The notes under the pieces: generated by a model | Told to the model about the DNA's origin: nothing | The model's input: the letters and a program-made list of their open reading frames with translations, nothing else | Databases searched by the model: none | Position numbers and translations under genes: made by a program | Assembly: GCF_000938255.1 (NCBI RefSeq) | Contig: NZ_JYMR01000005.1 | Location: 124,001-188,000 of the forward strand | Reading direction: 5' to 3' | Length of the DNA stretch: 64,000 nt | DNA from: Bradyrhizobium sp. LTSP849 | Lineage (GTDB): Bacteria > Pseudomonadota > Alphaproteobacteria > Rhizobiales > Xanthobacteraceae | Part shown: positions 44,152 through 52,530 of the stretch, piece after piece | Position numbering within the stretch: the first letter of the stretch is position 1 | Layout of the letters: every line of letters begins with the position of its first letter

Positions 44152-45230
44152 ACGCGCCGACGGGACTTGATTTCGCGGCCATCCCGGAGCGCATCCAGTC
44201 GGAGGTGCAGCGCGCCATCCAGCGCAGCATCAAGGGCGTCGAATATTTCTCGACCTCCGGTCCGACGCTCGGCTCGACGCCGAAGGACGTGCTGCACTCG
44301 CGCGGCACGATGAGCCTCTATCACTACCGGCCGATGTCCGACGAGATCTATCGCGTGCCGGTCCTGGTCGTGATGGCGACCACCAACCGCGGCTATATCC
44401 TCGATCTCGTGCCCGGCCAGAGCTTCATCGAGTTCCTGCTCAAGCGCGGCTACGACGTCTATATGCTCGACTGGAGCGCGCCGCGGCCGGAGGAGAAGAG
44501 CCTGCGGATGGAGGACTATGTCCTCGACTTCATCCCCGATTGCGTCCGTCGCGTGCAGCAGGATTCCGGCGAGCAGGACGTCTCCGTCATCGGCTATTGC
44601 TTCGGCGGCGTGCTGTCGCTGCTCTATGGCTCGATCTTCCCGGATGGTCCGATGAAGAATTTGATCTGCTTCACCACGCCGGTCGATTTCCGCGAGATGA
44701 AGCTGTTCTCCAACTTCTCGGACCGGCGCTATTTCGACGTCGACCGTCTGGTCGACAGCGTCGGCAACGTGCCGCCGGAAATGATCCTGTCGTCCTTCGA
44801 GATGCTGCGCCCGGCCTCGCGCACGGTGAGCCAGATCCAGCTCTGGGAGAACATCTGGAACGACGAGTTCGTGAAGTCGTACCGGATGTTCGACCGCTGG
44901 GCGACCGACACGCTGCCGCTGGCCGGCGAGTATTTCCGCACCATCACCAAGGATCTGATGTGGGACAACAAGCTCTACAACGACACCATGTCGGTCGGCG
45001 GCCGTGCGGCGAAGCTCGAGAACATCAAGGTGCCATTCCTGCACGCGGTCGCCGAGCACGATCACATCGTGCCCTATGAGGCCGCAAAGCATCTGATCAC
45101 GAAGATCGGGTCTGTCGACAAGGAAGAGGTGATGCTCAAGGGCGGTCACGTCTCGCTGGTCGCCGGTGCCAACGCGGTGAAGCGGCTGTGGCCGAAACTG
45201 GATTCCTGGCTGGGGACAAGATCGACATGA
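44148..45230 (+). CDS. phaC: class III-like polyhydroxyalkanoate synthase
   Basis: A 360-residue synthase of class III/IV length (class I and II are near 560-600). The catalytic Cys C151 sits in the lipase-like box 'VIGYCFGGVLSLLYG', with D305 in 'AEHDHIVPYEAAKH' and H334 in 'KGGHVSLVAG'. 'FLLKRGYDVYMLDWSAPRPE' and 'SFEMLRP' are further family marks. It polymerises (R)-3-hydroxyacyl-CoA into storage polyester. It overlaps the PhaE-like gene before it and the GNAT gene after it. Bradyrhizobia carry several phaC genes, so this is probably one paralogue. Confidence 0.92.
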   Translation: MNAPTGLDFAAIPERIQSEVQRAIQRSIKGVEYFSTSGPTLGSTPKDVLHSRGTMSLYHYRPMSDEIYRVPVLVVMATTNRGYILDLVPGQSFIEFLLKRGYDVYMLDWSAPRPEEKSLRMEDYVLDFIPDCVRRVQQDSGEQDVSVIGYCFGGVLSLLYGSIFPDGPMKNLICFTTPVDFREMKLFSNFSDRRYFDVDRLVDSVGNVPPEMILSSFEMLRPASRTVSQIQLWENIWNDEFVKSYRMFDRWATDTLPLAGEYFRTITKDLMWDNKLYNDTMSVGGRAAKLENIKVPFLHAVAEHDHIVPYEAAKHLITKIGSVDKEEVMLKGGHVSLVAGANAVKRLWPKLDSWLGTRST

Positions 45231-45820
45231 GTGAACAGCGTGCCTATCCGCGTCACGTCAAGACCGAAGCCGGCGACATTGAGATCCGCCTGATGTCGCC
45301 TGCCGACGAAGCCGCGGTGCTGGTCTTCGGCAAGGGCCTGCCGACCCACGACCTGTTGTTCCTGCCGCGCAACATCAGCGAGCCAAAGGTGCTCTCCGCC
45401 TGGGTCAAGGAGATCGAGCGCGGCGCGATCACGAGCCTGCTCGCGGTGAGGGATGGCAAGGTGGTCGGCTGCGGCACGCTGGTGCGCGATCCGCATTCCT
45501 GGTCGCCCCATGTCGGCGAGATCCGCATGGTGGTCTCGCCCGACGTCCGCGGAAAGGGGGTAGGGAAGGCGCTGTCGCAGGAGACCTTTGCGCTCGCACT
45601 GGGGGCGGGCCTCGAGAAGCTCTCCGTGCAGATGACAGTCGATCAGCAGGCGGCGATCGCCCTGTTCGAGAGCCTTGGCTTCAAGGCTGAGGCGCTGCTG
45701 CGGGATCATGTCCGGGACGTCGGCGGCAAGACCCACGACATCGTCGTGCTCGGCCACAACATCGCGCAGGTCCAGGCCCAGATGGAGGCCTACGGGCTGC
45801 CAGGCGCCGTCCAGCACTAA
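45227..45820 (+). CDS. GNAT family N-acetyltransferase
   Basis: A 197-residue acetyltransferase starting at the ATG at 45227, overlapping the phaC stop codon. The acetyl-CoA site is 'EIRMVVSPDVRGKGVGKALS' (V-x-x-x-x-R-G-x-G-x-G/A), followed by 'LSVQMTVDQQAAIALFESLG' and 'FKAEALLRDHVRDVGGKTHD'. Coupling to phaC suggests it could modify a protein or metabolite linked to PHA, but the acceptor cannot be read. The stop codon lies in the first of three short tandem repeats. Confidence 0.85.
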   Translation: MSEQRAYPRHVKTEAGDIEIRLMSPADEAAVLVFGKGLPTHDLLFLPRNISEPKVLSAWVKEIERGAITSLLAVRDGKVVGCGTLVRDPHSWSPHVGEIRMVVSPDVRGKGVGKALSQETFALALGAGLEKLSVQMTVDQQAAIALFESLGFKAEALLRDHVRDVGGKTHDIVVLGHNIAQVQAQMEAYGLPGAVQH

Positions 45821-45863
45821 GAGTGCCGTCCAGCATTAGAGAAGCGCCGGCCAGCATTGAAGA
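45804..45863 (+). repeat. three short tandem repeats at the end of the GNAT gene
   Basis: Three imperfect units of about 20 bases follow each other: GCGCCGTCCAGCACTAAGA, then GTGCCGTCCAGCATTAGAG plus AA, then GCGCCGGCCAGCATTGAAGA. The first holds the last codons and the stop of the GNAT gene. Slipped-strand copying is the simplest origin. Confidence 0.7.
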
Positions 45864-45954
45864 CCTCCGGGAACTTTAATGGCTAGGGAGGCGCCATATT
45901 GCCTTCCATTAAGGCTATTCACGGCCTCGTGATATCGCAGTGCAATATGAATAT

Positions 45955-45966
45955 TGCATCGCACAA
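45955..45966 (+). promoter_or_regulatory. candidate PhaR binding site upstream of the phasin gene
   Basis: TGCATCGCACAA fits the rhizobial PhaR/AniA consensus that I recall, TGCRNYGCASMA, at all twelve positions. It lies 86 bases before the phasin ATG, next to a further palindrome TGCAATATGAATATTGCA at 45941-45958 that shares its TGCA end. PhaR represses phasin genes and is released when PHA granules form, so such a site here is expected. Confidence 0.6.
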
Positions 45967-46051
45967 TTAACTATGCCATATAAGTCGTGCCCCGGGCCAA
46001 ACAGGACGGGGTGAGCCCATAGCTCAACCCAATGAGGATGGAGAGACCCCA

Positions 46052-46507
46052 ATGACCACCGAAACCAACACCGCTTTCGAAGGCTTCAAGGACGCGTTCA
46101 AGAACATCCAGAACCTGGAAGTTCCCGAGGCTGCTCGCGAGTTCGTCAAGAAGTCCGCCAGCACCGCCAAGGACCGCGCTGCCGAGGCTTTCGCCGGCTC
46201 CGAGCGGGTGACCGCCGCCGTCGAGAGCGCGGTGACCGAATCCGTCGCCGAGGCCGGCAAGATCAGCCGCAACATCCAGCAGGCGATCTATGAGGACGCC
46301 GAGGCATTCTTCTCGAGCATCGACAAGCTCGCGTCCGCCAAGTCGTTCAGCGAAGCCGTCGAGATCCAGTCCGGCCTGCTCCGCGCTCGCGGCGAAGCCT
46401 TCGTCTCGCGTGCCAAGGCGACCACCGACTATCTCGGCAAGCTCGCCGCCAACGGTGCGAAGTCCGCTCAGGACAACTTTGCCAAGGTCTACACCAAGAC
46501 CGCCTGA
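46052..46507 (+). CDS. phasin family protein
   Basis: A 151-residue helical protein of the phasin_2 type. It has 'EGFKDAFKNIQNLEVPEAAR', 'FVKKSASTAKDRAAEAFAGS', and 'EDAEAFFSSIDKLASAKSFS'. Phasins coat PHA granules through amphipathic helices and control granule size and number. The start follows GGAGAG at a normal distance. It has its own promoter region with a candidate PhaR site and its own terminator, so it is a single-gene unit placed next to the phaC cluster. Confidence 0.92.
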   Translation: MTTETNTAFEGFKDAFKNIQNLEVPEAAREFVKKSASTAKDRAAEAFAGSERVTAAVESAVTESVAEAGKISRNIQQAIYEDAEAFFSSIDKLASAKSFSEAVEIQSGLLRARGEAFVSRAKATTDYLGKLAANGAKSAQDNFAKVYTKTA

Positions 46508-46536
46508 TCCGGCGCTTGAGTGAAAAACTGAATTTT

Positions 46537-46566
46537 AAGGCCCGCTTCGGCGGGCCTTGTTTTTTG
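46537..46566 (+). terminator. intrinsic terminator of the phasin gene
   Basis: AAGGCCCGC, a TTCG loop, and GCGGGCCTT form a perfect 9-bp stem followed by GTTTTTTG. It lies 29 bases after the phasin stop codon. Confidence 0.92.
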
Positions 46567-46577
46567 CGCTGCGTCCA

Positions 46578-46650
46578 TCATTGCGCGCGAAGCGATCCAG
46601 GGTCTTTCCGCGGAGGCGGTCTGGATTGCTTCGCTTCGCTTGCAATGACG
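46578..46650. repeat. palindromic REP-type repeat upstream of the DUF445 gene
   Basis: The left part TCATTGCGCGCGAAGC and GATCCAG are mirrored on the right by CTGGATTGCTTCGCTTCGCT and TGCAATGA, with a short GC-rich centre. This 'CAATGACG / CTGGATTGCTTCG' type is another repeat that I associate with Bradyrhizobium intergenic DNA. It lies between the phasin terminator and the DUF445 gene, probably in its leader. Confidence 0.75.
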
Positions 46651-46668
46651 GAGTATTGTGATGCAGTC

Positions 46669-47955
46669 ATGACTCCACCCGCCAGCTTCTCCTTCGACAC
46701 TCCCGGTGACGCCGAACGCGCGGCCGAGTTGCGCCGCGTGAAAGCGCTGGCGACGCTGGTGCTGGCTTCGACGCTCGCACTGTTCGTCGTCGCGAAGTTG
46801 CTGCTGAACGTGCACCCCGTGTTCGGCTTCATCGCCGCCTTCGCGGAAGCCGCGACCATCGGCGGGCTCGCGGATTGGTATGCCGTGGTCGCGCTGTTCA
46901 AGCGGCCGCTCGGCCTGCCGATCCCGCATACCGCGATTATCCAGAGCAACCAGGCCCGCATCGCCGACAAGCTTGGCGAATTCATCCAGGTGCACTTCCT
47001 CGAGGCAGGTCCTGTCGAGGCCAAGCTGAATGAGATCGATTTCGGCTCCTTCGTCGCCGACTGGCTGCGCGACCGCAAACGCAGCGATGATCTCGCGCGC
47101 TTTGCGCTGCGCTTATTGCCTGAGGCGTTCTCGGCGACGGAAAACTCCGGTCTGATGACTTTCATCATCCGCCGCATGTCCTCGCAGCTCCAGGCGATCG
47201 ATCTTGCGCCGCTCGCCGCCGGCACGCTGCGCGGTTTCGTGGCCGAGGGGCGGCACCAGATCCTGTTCGACGATCTCCTGCGCGTGATGCACGAGACGCT
47301 GAATCAGAAGGAAACCATGGCGATGATCCGCGAGAAGGTGCGCGCGGAATTGCCGACCCTTCTCAGGCTCTACCGCGCCGACAAGTTCCTGGTGAACAAG
47401 ATCGTGGCGTCTGCCACCGCCTTCTTCGATGAAGTGCGCGGCGATCCAAAACATCCGTTCCGCGGTGAGTTCGACCGCATGCTGCTGACCTTCGTCGACC
47501 GGCTCGGCTCCGACCAGGCTTACATCGATCGCATCGACGGGCTGAAGCGCGATCTCCTGGCGCGGCCCGAGCTTGCCGATCTCGCCCGCACTGTCTGGGC
47601 CAACGCGCGGTCCTTTATCGAGCGCAGCGCAAGCGGCGAGACGCAGGTGTTGCAGCATCATCTTGCCGGCATGTGCGTTGCCGCCGGCGAAGCGCTCGCC
47701 GGCGATGCCGAGCTGCGCGGCGAGATCAACAAGGGTCTGGTGACGGTGCTGCGCAGCTTCGTCGCCGACCAGAAGAGCGGCGTTTCCACCTTCATCTCCG
47801 ACCAGGTGAAATCGTGGAATATGACGCAGCTGATTTCGCTGATCGAAATCAACATCGGCCGCGACCTGCAATACATCCGTTTCAACGGCTCGCTGATCGG
47901 CGGTCTCGCCGGTCTCGCGCTTTACTCCGTAGAATTCCTGCTTCGTTTGTTGTGA
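46669..47955 (+). CDS. DUF445 family membrane-associated protein
   Basis: A 428-residue protein read from the ATG at 46669 (MTPPASFSFDTP); a longer frame upstream would translate the REP repeat. It matches the DUF445 (PF04286, YjiN-like) family: membrane segment 'LATLVLASTLALFVVAKLLL', then 'FIAAFAEAATIGGLADWYAV' and 'FKRPLGLPIPHTAIIQSN', a long helical middle, and a C-terminal hydrophobic end ('NGSLIGGLAGLALYSVEFLL'). The cellular role of the family is not known. It is a single-gene unit here. Confidence 0.88.
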   Translation: MTPPASFSFDTPGDAERAAELRRVKALATLVLASTLALFVVAKLLLNVHPVFGFIAAFAEAATIGGLADWYAVVALFKRPLGLPIPHTAIIQSNQARIADKLGEFIQVHFLEAGPVEAKLNEIDFGSFVADWLRDRKRSDDLARFALRLLPEAFSATENSGLMTFIIRRMSSQLQAIDLAPLAAGTLRGFVAEGRHQILFDDLLRVMHETLNQKETMAMIREKVRAELPTLLRLYRADKFLVNKIVASATAFFDEVRGDPKHPFRGEFDRMLLTFVDRLGSDQAYIDRIDGLKRDLLARPELADLARTVWANARSFIERSASGETQVLQHHLAGMCVAAGEALAGDAELRGEINKGLVTVLRSFVADQKSGVSTFISDQVKSWNMTQLISLIEINIGRDLQYIRFNGSLIGGLAGLALYSVEFLLRLL

Positions 47956-48143
47956 CTTTTGCGTCACGGCCGTTAGCATTAATGCCTGGGCCTATTGTGG
48001 CCCGGTGCTCCACCGGCTTGAATATCGGGAACCGGCCGCCTAGCTGATTCATGTTGCGCTGCGGAACATTCAAGAAGCCGGCGTATTGGAATTCATGCCC
48101 ATTTGCCGGCATCGCGCCCGGCACCTTCTCAGGGGAAACATTG

Positions 48144-48914
48144 ATGACCGCTACTGCCCAGACGCTGCGTCCGCCGTCCCGTACCCTGATGTTTCTGGAG
48201 GGGCGCGCGATCCATGAGCTCGGTGCATTCCTCGGCGCGCTGCCGCTCTTGAGCCTCGCGCCGCGCGGCGATGGACACCCGGTGCTGGTGCTGCCGGGCT
48301 TGGTGGCATCCGACGCGTCCACGCGGCCGCTGCGCGCGTTCCTCACGTCCAAGGGCTATGCGGTGAGCGGCTGGCGCCAGGGCCGCAACTACGGCCTGCG
48401 TCAGGGCGTGCAGCATGCGATGGTCGATCTGGTCCGAGAGCTCAACGACACCCATGGCCGCAAGATCAGCCTCGTCGGCTGGAGCCTCGGTGGCCTCTAT
48501 GCCCGCCAGCTCGCCAAGATGATGCCGGAGCGCGTCCGTCAGGTGATTACGCTTGGCAGCCCCTTTGCGGGCGATCCCCATTCGACCAATGCCTGGCGTG
48601 TCTATGAATGGGCGAGCGGGCGGAAGTCCGACGAGGTCGATCCGCAGTTCGGCGGCGAACTCGCCGTTCCACCGCCCGTCCCGACCACGGCGATCTTCAG
48701 CCGCACCGACGGCGTCTGCGCCTGGCAGGGCTGCATGGAGAAGACCGGCGCCGAGACCGAGAGCATCGAGGTCGAGAGCAGTCATTGCGGCATGGGGCAT
48801 CACCCCGCCGCGGTCTATGCGGTGGCCGACCGGCTCGCCCTGAAGGAAGGCGTGTGGCAGCCTTTTGATCGCAGCGGCTGGCGCAGCCTGGTCTATCCCG
48901 ATCCGCATCGGTGA
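48144..48914 (+). CDS. alpha/beta hydrolase (lipase-like), paralogue of the one at 34593
   Basis: A 256-residue hydrolase read from the ATG at 48144 after AGGGGAAA. Nucleophile S114 is in 'KISLVGWSLGGLYARQLA', the acid in 'FSRTDGVCAWQGC', and the His in 'SSHCGMGHHPAAVY'. 'APRGDGHPVLVLPGLVASD' and 'SLVGWSLGG.YAR' match the gene at 34593 closely, so they are paralogues. No signal peptide. It stands alone between DUF445 and paaX. Substrate unknown. Confidence 0.85.
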   Translation: MTATAQTLRPPSRTLMFLEGRAIHELGAFLGALPLLSLAPRGDGHPVLVLPGLVASDASTRPLRAFLTSKGYAVSGWRQGRNYGLRQGVQHAMVDLVRELNDTHGRKISLVGWSLGGLYARQLAKMMPERVRQVITLGSPFAGDPHSTNAWRVYEWASGRKSDEVDPQFGGELAVPPPVPTTAIFSRTDGVCAWQGCMEKTGAETESIEVESSHCGMGHHPAAVYAVADRLALKEGVWQPFDRSGWRSLVYPDPHR

Positions 48915-49021
48915 TTTCTTCTCCCTCTCTCCGTAAGGACGGGGCGAGGGAGATACAGCGGCGCGGCAGGCGTTGCTCCCGTCCATTGTCCCGCCCGATC
49001 AAATCGCGCTATGCCTCGCGC

Positions 49022-49888
49022 ATGGCGCATCCGCTCTCTCGCATCATCGACCAGCTCAAGCGCGAGCCTTCGCGCACCGGCTCCATCGTCATCACCGTGT
49101 TCGGCGATGCCATCGTGCCGCGCGGCGGCTCGGTGTGGCTCGGCACGTTGCTGGAATTCTTTGAAGGCCTCGCCATCGACAGCGGCGTGGTGCGCACGGT
49201 GATGTCGCGGCTTGCGGCCGACGGCTGGCTGACGCGCGAAAAGGTCGGCCGCAACAGCTTTTATCGCCTTGCCGAAAAGGGCCGCCAGACGTTCGAGGCC
49301 GCAACGCGCCACATCTACGATCCGCCCCAGTCTGACTGGACCGGCCGCTTCGAGTTGCTCTTGATCAGCAATGGCGAGGGCCGGGACGCTTCGCGCGAGG
49401 CGCTGCGCAATGCCGGCTTCGGCAGTCCGCTGCCAGGTGTGTGGGTCGCGCCATCAGGCGTGCCGGTGCCGGAGGAAGCTGCCGGCGCCATTCGGCTTGA
49501 AGTCTCGGCCGAGGATGACAGCGGGCGCCGTTTGCTCAGCGCGAGCTGGCCGCTCGACCGCACAGCAGACGCCTATCTGAAATTCATGAAGATGTTCGAG
49601 CCGCTCCGCGCCGCGATCAGGAGGGGCACGGATTTGTCCGAAGCCGACGCCTTCACCGCACGTATCCTCCTGATCCATTACTACCGCCGCGTCGTGCTGC
49701 GCGATCCGCTGCTGCCCGAGAGCCTGCTGCCGGCGGATTGGCCGGGCAGGGCCGCCCGCGCGCTCTGCGGCGAGATCTATCGCGCGCTGCTGGCCCGGTC
49801 CGAACATTGGCTTGATAGCCATGGAACCAATGAAAAGGGGCCATTGCCGCCGGCGCTAAAGCTCCTGGAGCGGAGGTTCGGCGTCTGA
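49022..49888 (+). CDS. paaX: PaaX family repressor of phenylacetate catabolism
   Basis: A 288-residue regulator read from the ATG at 49022. The N-terminal winged helix matches PaaX ('GSIVITVFGDAIVPRGGSVW', 'VRTVMSRLAADGWLTREKVG', 'RNSFYRLAEKGRQTFE'), and the C-terminus has the PaaX effector domain ('LLIHYYRRVVLRDPLLPESL', 'LPADWPGRAARALCGEIYRA'). PaaX represses paa genes and is released by phenylacetyl-CoA. It lies on the same strand directly upstream of paaA, with a 76-base gap that holds an AT-rich palindrome. Confidence 0.93.
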   Translation: MAHPLSRIIDQLKREPSRTGSIVITVFGDAIVPRGGSVWLGTLLEFFEGLAIDSGVVRTVMSRLAADGWLTREKVGRNSFYRLAEKGRQTFEAATRHIYDPPQSDWTGRFELLLISNGEGRDASREALRNAGFGSPLPGVWVAPSGVPVPEEAAGAIRLEVSAEDDSGRRLLSASWPLDRTADAYLKFMKMFEPLRAAIRRGTDLSEADAFTARILLIHYYRRVVLRDPLLPESLLPADWPGRAARALCGEIYRALLARSEHWLDSHGTNEKGPLPPALKLLERRFGV

Positions 49889-49899
49889 ACTTTATGTTA

Positions 49900-49928
49900 C
49901 AGAAATATCTTGCAAGAATAAAATTCTG
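49900..49928. promoter_or_regulatory. candidate operator upstream of paaA
   Basis: A 29-base AT-rich segment in the paaX-paaA gap has the core palindrome TCTTGCAAGA at 49908-49917. CAGAA on the left is mirrored by TTCTG on the right, slightly off centre. It lies about 37 bases before the paaA start codon. The neighbouring paaX product is the obvious candidate to bind it; I cannot match it to the enterobacterial PaaX consensus. Confidence 0.45.
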
Positions 49929-49964
49929 ATATATATTGCCTCCCAATGAAACGGGAGGACGCGC

Positions 49965-50957
49965 ATGTATACCCAGGCGCTCAACACGGCTGAGGCGGAC
50001 GACCGCAACGTCGAGGATGCGGCGAGGGCGGCGCAATTCCAGGCGCGCATCGATGCCGAGGAGCGCATCGAGCCGAACGACTGGATGCCGGCGGCCTATC
50101 GCAAGACGCTCACCCGCCAGATCTCCCAGCACGCCCATTCCGAAATCGTCGGCATGCTGCCGGAAGGCAACTGGATCACGCGCGCGCCGAGCTTGCGACG
50201 CAAGGCGGCGCTGCTCGCCAAGGTTCAGGACGAATGCGGCCACGGGCTCTATCTCTACGCCGCCGCCGAGACGCTCGGCACCTCGCGCGAAGAGCTGGTC
50301 GATGCCATGCTCGCCGGCAAGGCCAAATACTCATCGATCTTCAACTATCCGACGCTGACCTGGGCCGACATCGGCACCATCGGCTGGCTGGTCGACGGCG
50401 CCGCGATCATGAACCAGATCCCGCTGTGCCGCTGCTCTTACGGCCCCTATGCGCGCGCGATGATCCGCGTCTGCAAGGAGGAGTCCTTCCATCAACGGCA
50501 GGGCTACGAGATCATGCTGACGCTATGCCGTGGCTCCGACGAGCAAAAGGCGATGGCGCAGGAAGCGCTGGACCGCTGGTGGTGGCCGGTACTGATGATG
50601 TTCGGTCCGCCCGATGCCGCCAGCCAGCACAGCGACGTCTCGACCAAGTGGAAGATCAAGCGCTTCTCCAATGACGAGCTGCGCCAGAAATTCGTCGATG
50701 CCACCGTGCCGCAGGCGCAATATCTCGGCCTCGCCATTCCCGATCCCGGCATGACGCAGGATGCTGACCGGCACTGGCGCTACAGCGAGATCGACTGGAC
50801 CGAGTTCAAGCAGGTGCTCGCCGGCAACGGCCCCTGCAACCGCGATCGTATCGCGGCGCGCCGCAAGGCGCACGATGATGGCGCCTGGGTGCGTGAGGCG
50901 GCCGCTGCCTATGCCGCGAAGCGCGCGCATCGCCAGACCGCACAAGCCGCGGAATAA
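49965..50957 (+). CDS. paaA: 1,2-phenylacetyl-CoA epoxidase, catalytic subunit A
   Basis: A 330-residue diiron oxygenase subunit. Iron-ligand regions are '[20 protein letters not shown]' and '[17 protein letters not shown]'. It starts at the ATG at 49965 after CGGGAGGAC. PaaA forms the active complex with PaaC; the complex epoxidises the ring of phenylacetyl-CoA with O2 and NADPH. It is the first gene of the tightly packed paaABCDE operon. Confidence 0.96.
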   Translation: MYTQALNTAEADDRNVEDAARAAQFQARIDAEERIEPNDWMPAAYRKTLTRQISQHAHSEIVGMLPEGNWITRAPSLRRKAALLAKVQDECGHGLYLYAAAETLGTSREELVDAMLAGKAKYSSIFNYPTLTWADIGTIGWLVDGAAIMNQIPLCRCSYGPYARAMIRVCKEESFHQRQGYEIMLTLCRGSDEQKAMAQEALDRWWWPVLMMFGPPDAASQHSDVSTKWKIKRFSNDELRQKFVDATVPQAQYLGLAIPDPGMTQDADRHWRYSEIDWTEFKQVLAGNGPCNRDRIAARRKAHDDGAWVREAAAAYAAKRAHRQTAQAAE

Positions 50958-50967
50958 GGAGATTACG

Positions 50968-51255
50968 ATGGCCACGCCGAACACGCCGCTGTGGGAAGTC
51001 TTCATTCGCAGCCGCAACGGGCTTGCGCACAAGCATGTCGGATCGCTGCATGCGAGCGACGCGACCATGGCCCTGCAAGCCGCCCGCGACATCTACACCC
51101 GCCGCGGCGAGGGCCTCTCGATCTGGGTCGTGCCGTCGACCGCGATCACCGCGAGTGATCCCGCCGAGAAGGGCATGATGTTCGAGCCGGCAGAGTCGAA
51201 GATCTACCGGCACCCGACGTTCTATGAGGTGCCCGAAGAAGTGGGGCACATGTGA
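50968..51255 (+). CDS. paaB: 1,2-phenylacetyl-CoA epoxidase subunit B
   Basis: A 95-residue protein starting at the ATG at 50968 after AAGGAGA. 'LWEVFIRSRNGLAHKHVGSL', 'HASDATMALQAARDIYTRRG' and 'EGLSIWVVPS' are the PaaB signature. It bridges PaaAC units and is needed for activity in vivo. It lies 10 bases after paaA, and its stop overlaps the paaC start (TGATG). Confidence 0.95.
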   Translation: MATPNTPLWEVFIRSRNGLAHKHVGSLHASDATMALQAARDIYTRRGEGLSIWVVPSTAITASDPAEKGMMFEPAESKIYRHPTFYEVPEEVGHM

Positions 51256-52031
51256 TGACCGTCGCCAACATCAATGTTTCCGAAACGCCGCTGGTGCTCT
51301 ACGCGCTGCGCCGCGCTGACGATGCGCTGATCCTCGGCCATCGGCTGTCGGAATTGTGCGGGCATGCGCCGATGATGGAAGAGGACATGGCGCTCTCCAA
51401 CGTCGCGCTCGACCTGATCGGCCAGGCGCGCGAGCTCTACACCTATGCCGCCAAGGTCGAGGGTAAGGATAACGACGAGGACAAGCTCGCTTACCTGCGC
51501 GATGTCCGGCAGTACCGCAACCTGCTGCTGGTCGAGCAGCCGAACGGCGATTTCGCCCAGACGCTGGTGCGCCAGTTCTTCTATTCCGCCTTCGCCGATC
51601 TCTATTGGCGCGCGATGATGAATTCTCGCGACACGACGCTTGCGGCCATTGCCGCGAAGTCCGAGAAGGAGACCGCGTATCACCTTCGTCATGTTTCGGA
51701 ATGGATCATCCGCCTAGGTGACGGCACCGAAGAGAGCCACGCCCGCGCGCAAGCCGCGATCGATCACCTCTGGGCCTTCACCGGTGAGATGTTTGCCGTC
51801 GATGACGGCGAGCGTGCTCTGATCCATGCCGGTATCGCCATCGATCCGGAGACCTTACGCGGTCGCTGGATGACGACGCTCTCCGATATCGTCAGCGAGG
51901 CAACGCTGGTATTGCCACAAAGCGACTGGATGCAGCAGGGCGGTCGTTCCGGCCGGCACAGCGAGCATCTCGGCCATCTCCTGTCCGAGCTGCAGTCGAT
52001 GCAGCGGACTTTTCCGGGGCAGACATGGTGA
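51255..52031 (+). CDS. paaC: 1,2-phenylacetyl-CoA epoxidase subunit C
   Basis: A 258-residue diiron-fold structural subunit, read from the ATG at 51255 (a GTG at 51252 in frame is an alternative). 'LYALRRADDALILGHRLSEL', 'MEEDMALSNVALDLIGQARE' and 'SEKETAYHLRHVSEWIIRLG' mark PaaC. It holds PaaA in the complex. It overlaps paaD by seven bases. Confidence 0.95.
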   Translation: MTVANINVSETPLVLYALRRADDALILGHRLSELCGHAPMMEEDMALSNVALDLIGQARELYTYAAKVEGKDNDEDKLAYLRDVRQYRNLLLVEQPNGDFAQTLVRQFFYSAFADLYWRAMMNSRDTTLAAIAAKSEKETAYHLRHVSEWIIRLGDGTEESHARAQAAIDHLWAFTGEMFAVDDGERALIHAGIAIDPETLRGRWMTTLSDIVSEATLVLPQSDWMQQGGRSGRHSEHLGHLLSELQSMQRTFPGQTW

Positions 52032-52528
52032 CCGTGCTCGAACGTGATAGCGAGTTGCGCCAACGCGCGTGGGACGCCGCGGCGAACGTCGTCGATCCAG
52101 AGATTCCGGTGCTGACCATCGCCGATCTCGGTGTGCTCCGCGATGTCGTGCTCGACGGCGAACATGTCGAGGTTGCGATCACGCCGACCTATTCGGGCTG
52201 TCCGGCCATGAACATGATCGCGCTCGAAATCGAGCTCGCGTTGGAGCGCGCCGGCTTTCGTCAGCCGAAAGTCCGCACCGTGCTCTCGCCGGCCTGGACC
52301 ACCGACTGGATGAGCGAGGAAGGCCGCCGCAAGCTGCATGCCTATGGCGTCGCGCCGCCCCAGGCCTCAAGCTCGCGCCGTGCGTTGTTCGGTGAGCAGG
52401 CGGTTGCCTGCCCGCAATGCGGTTCGAACAATACCGAGCTGCTGTCCGAATTCGGCTCGACCTCCTGCAAAGCGCTCTGGCGCTGCAAGGCCTGCCGCGA
52501 ACCCTTCGATTATTTCAAGTGTCATTGA
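52025..52528 (+). CDS. paaD: 1,2-phenylacetyl-CoA epoxidase subunit D (PaaD)
   Basis: A 167-residue protein. The N-terminal MIP18/DUF59-like domain has 'DPEIPVLTIADLGVLRDVVL' and 'YSGCPAMNMIALEIELALER'. The C-terminus is a zinc- or iron-binding Cys cluster ('CPQCGSNNTELL' and 'CKALWRCKACREPFDYFKCH'). PaaD is thought to help assemble metal centres of the epoxidase complex. It lies 2 bases before paaE. Confidence 0.95.
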   Translation: MVTVLERDSELRQRAWDAAANVVDPEIPVLTIADLGVLRDVVLDGEHVEVAITPTYSGCPAMNMIALEIELALERAGFRQPKVRTVLSPAWTTDWMSEEGRRKLHAYGVAPPQASSSRRALFGEQAVACPQCGSNNTELLSEFGSTSCKALWRCKACREPFDYFKCH

Positions 52529-52530
52529 CC

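Noticed and set aside
46516..46668. N-terminal extension of the DUF445 gene
   Set aside because: The extension translates the phasin terminator and a REP repeat; the ATG at 46669 begins the family-like sequence.
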